Shown: piece by piece, positions 4,748 through 5,771 of the stretch
How positions within the stretch are numbered: the first letter of the stretch is position 1
Layout: each line of letters opens with the position of its first letter
Source: Acidimicrobiaceae bacterium
Lineage (GTDB): Bacteria; Actinomycetota; Acidimicrobiia; Acidimicrobiales; Ilumatobacteraceae
Length of the DNA: 5,771 bases
Direction of reading: 5' to 3'
NCBI GenBank assembly: GCA_003455715.1
Contig: DMQJ01000221.1
Span: forward strand, 1-5,771
Position numbers and translations under genes: made by a program
Notes under the pieces: generated by a model
Told to the model about the DNA's origin: nothing
The model's input: only the letters and a program-made list of their open reading frames with translations
Databases searched by the model: none

Positions 4748-5029
4748 CTACGGCTCGACGCGGACGCCCTTCCAGAACGCCACGCGGCCCTCGATCTCCT
4801 TGGCCGCATCCTTGGGCGCGAGGTAGGTCCACGCCGCGTCGTGATTGCGCTGGCCGCCCACCACCACGGTCTTGTAGTTGGCCGTGCCCTTCCACGAGCA
4901 CACGGTGGTGGTGGGTGAGTCTTCGAAGTGGCCGGGCTTCAGCGACTCGGCCGGGAAGTAGTGATTGCCCTCCACCACCACGGTGTCGTTGCTCTCGGCG
5001 ATGACTTCGCCATTCCAGATCGCTCTCAT
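4748..5029 (-). CDS. DUF427 family protein (small beta-fold, function unknown)
   Basis: The 93-residue protein is a single DUF427 domain of normal length. Recognisable blocks are MRAIWNGEVIAES, VVVEGNHYFP, TTTVCSWKGTANY and HDAAWTYLAPKDAAKEI, then the ending VAFWKGVRVEP. The family is widespread in actinobacteria and proteobacteria and has no established reaction; the Pfam label with 'NTP transferase' should not be read as evidence of activity. The start at 5029 matches the family beginning (MxAIWNG); an in-frame TTG at 5059 would add ten unconserved residues. No good Shine-Dalgarno sequence is present. It is convergent with argJ, with 17 bp between stops and no obvious terminator there. Confidence 0.92.
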   Translation of the reverse strand: MRAIWNGEVIAESNDTVVVEGNHYFPAESLKPGHFEDSPTTTVCSWKGTANYKTVVVGGQRNHDAAWTYLAPKDAAKEIEGRVAFWKGVRVEP

Positions 5030-5058
5030 GCAGGCAGTCTGGCGCACCGAGACGCGCA

Positions 5059-5093
5059 ACGGCCCGGCGAGCTCCGAAGAACCGCCGGGCCGT
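5059..5093 (-). terminator. GC-rich hairpin downstream of the dehydrogenase gene
   Basis: CGGCCCGGCG (5060-5069) pairs perfectly with CGCCGGGCCG (5083-5092), extended by A5059-T5093 to 11 bp. On the minus strand the 13-base loop contains CTTCGG, the stabilising UUCG tetraloop sequence. It lies 26 nt past the dehydrogenase stop and upstream of the DUF427 gene. There is no T-run after it, typical of high-GC terminators. Confidence 0.6.
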
Positions 5094-5118
5094 GCCCAAC
5101 TTCACGCGGACGCAGAGG

Positions 5119-5771
5119 TCACTTCGGTGGCATACGGATGCCGCCGTCGACGCGAATGGTCTCGGCGTTCATGTAGCTGTTGGTGACGCACTCGACCACC
5201 ATGCTGGCGAGCTCTTCCTGGAAACCGAGGCGCTGCGGGAACAGCACACCCTTCTGCAGGTTCTGCTTGAAGGCTTCGCTGGCGTCGCCCTGGCCATAGA
5301 TGGGCGTGTCGATGAGACCCGGGGCCACGGTGTTGACGCGCACGCCCACCGCTGCGAGGTCGCGGGCGATGGGCAGGGTCATGCCCACCACGCCGCCCTT
5401 GCTGGCCGAGTAGCTCGCCTGGCCGATCTGGCCGTCGAACGCCGCGACCGAGGCGATGTTGACAATCGCGCCGCGCTCGCCGTACTCGAGCGGCTCGGTG
5501 GTGCTCATGGCCGTGGCAGCGAGACGGATGCAGTCGAAGCTGCCGACGAGGTTGATGGCGATGACCTTCTTGAACGCATCGAGGTTGGCGGCCGACTCGT
5601 ACTGGCCGTCCTTGCCCACCGTGCGCTGGGCCCAGCCGATGCCGGCCGAGTTCACCAGCACACGAAGCGGCCCCATGCTCTTGGCCATTTCGACCGCGTT
5701 GATGATGTCGTCGGTGTTGGTGACGTCGACCTTGCAGAAAGCGCCGCCGATCTCGTCGGCCCGGGCAATCA
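5119..5771 (-). CDS. Partial short-chain dehydrogenase, HSD10-like 3-hydroxyacyl-CoA dehydrogenase type
   Basis: The frame is open from the right edge through the TGA at 5119-5121, giving the C-terminal 216 residues; the N-terminal glycine-rich cofactor motif is outside the window. An internal ATG at 5688 is not the start, because clear SDR sequence (AFCKVDVTNTDDIINAVEMA) precedes it. Visible are NSAG, the catalytic serine in IVNIASVAAFDGQIGQ, the catalytic tyrosine and lysine of YSASK (codons 5410-5412 and 5398-5400), and VNTVAPGLIDTP. The segment SKGGVVGMTLPIARDLA and the ending VDGGIRMPPK closely match 17beta-HSD10/type II 3-hydroxyacyl-CoA dehydrogenases, which oxidise 3-hydroxyacyl-CoA with NAD in fatty acid, isoleucine or sterol side-chain breakdown. 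A FabG-like reductase is the alternative. It appears to end a transcript at the following hairpin. Confidence 0.9.
   Translation of the reverse strand, partial: IARADEIGGAFCKVDVTNTDDIINAVEMAKSMGPLRVLVNSAGIGWAQRTVGKDGQYESAANLDAFKKVIAINLVGSFDCIRLAATAMSTTEPLEYGERGAIVNIASVAAFDGQIGQASYSASKGGVVGMTLPIARDLAAVGVRVNTVAPGLIDTPIYGQGDASEAFKQNLQKGVLFPQRLGFQEELASMVVECVTNSYMNAETIRVDGGIRMPPK

Noticed and set aside
5030..5059. TTG start extending the DUF427 protein by ten residues
   Set aside because: Family members begin at MxAIWNG, matching ATG 5029.
1..5771. tRNA, rRNA, CRISPR, insertion sequence or phage elements
   Set aside because: No cloverleaf-like sequence, repeat-spacer array, transposase or terminal inverted repeats were seen by reading both strands.

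Overview
The window looks like chromosomal DNA of a high-GC actinobacterium. The gene families and the recurring TANNNT -10 box placed 7-9 nt before start codons fit a free-living lineage such as Acidimicrobiia, but that placement is inference. Genes are tightly packed on both strands, with no mobile element, RNA gene or CRISPR array. There is no gene-free stretch above 300 bases; the longest gap is the 133-bp yceI/marR intergenic region.

Left part (1-1889): a partial membrane-anchored extracytoplasmic protein (minus strand, cut by the left edge) diverges, across only 36 bp, from a secreted thioredoxin-fold lipoprotein at 317-934. That lipoprotein gene is the highlight. It has an in-frame TGA (635-637) exactly where the first cysteine of the CxxC active site belongs. 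The reading frame, codon use and thioredoxin-fold homology continue unbroken after it. A stem-loop with a GGUC loop at 656-675 resembles a bacterial SECIS element. The best reading is a previously unannotated TlpA/DsbE-like selenoprotein with a UxxC active site, which ordinary gene callers would split into two ORFs or call a pseudogene. A perfect 10-bp hairpin separates it from a TIGR01777-family (YfcH-like) NAD(P)-binding epimerase-like protein.

Middle (1897-4730): a minus-strand yceI-VOC pair diverges from a plus-strand marR-argJ pair. marR and argJ overlap by the 4-bp ATGA motif. The intergenic region carries two GTTG-N6-CAA(C/G) palindromes 31 bp apart. One covers the -35 box of a good yceI promoter and the other covers its expected start site, so the MarR protein plausibly controls both arms. 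The argJ product resembles the OAT2-type ornithine acetyltransferase of clavulanate clusters more than the standard arginine-cluster enzyme, and no other arginine gene is visible.

Right part (4748-5771): a small DUF427 protein convergent with argJ, a GC-rich hairpin, and the C-terminal 216 residues of a 17beta-HSD10-like short-chain dehydrogenase (3-hydroxyacyl-CoA dehydrogenase type) that runs off the right edge.

Functionally the window mixes extracytoplasmic thiol/selenol redox chemistry, a MarR-governed stress or lipophile-response unit, and housekeeping metabolism. Any link between these parts is inference.
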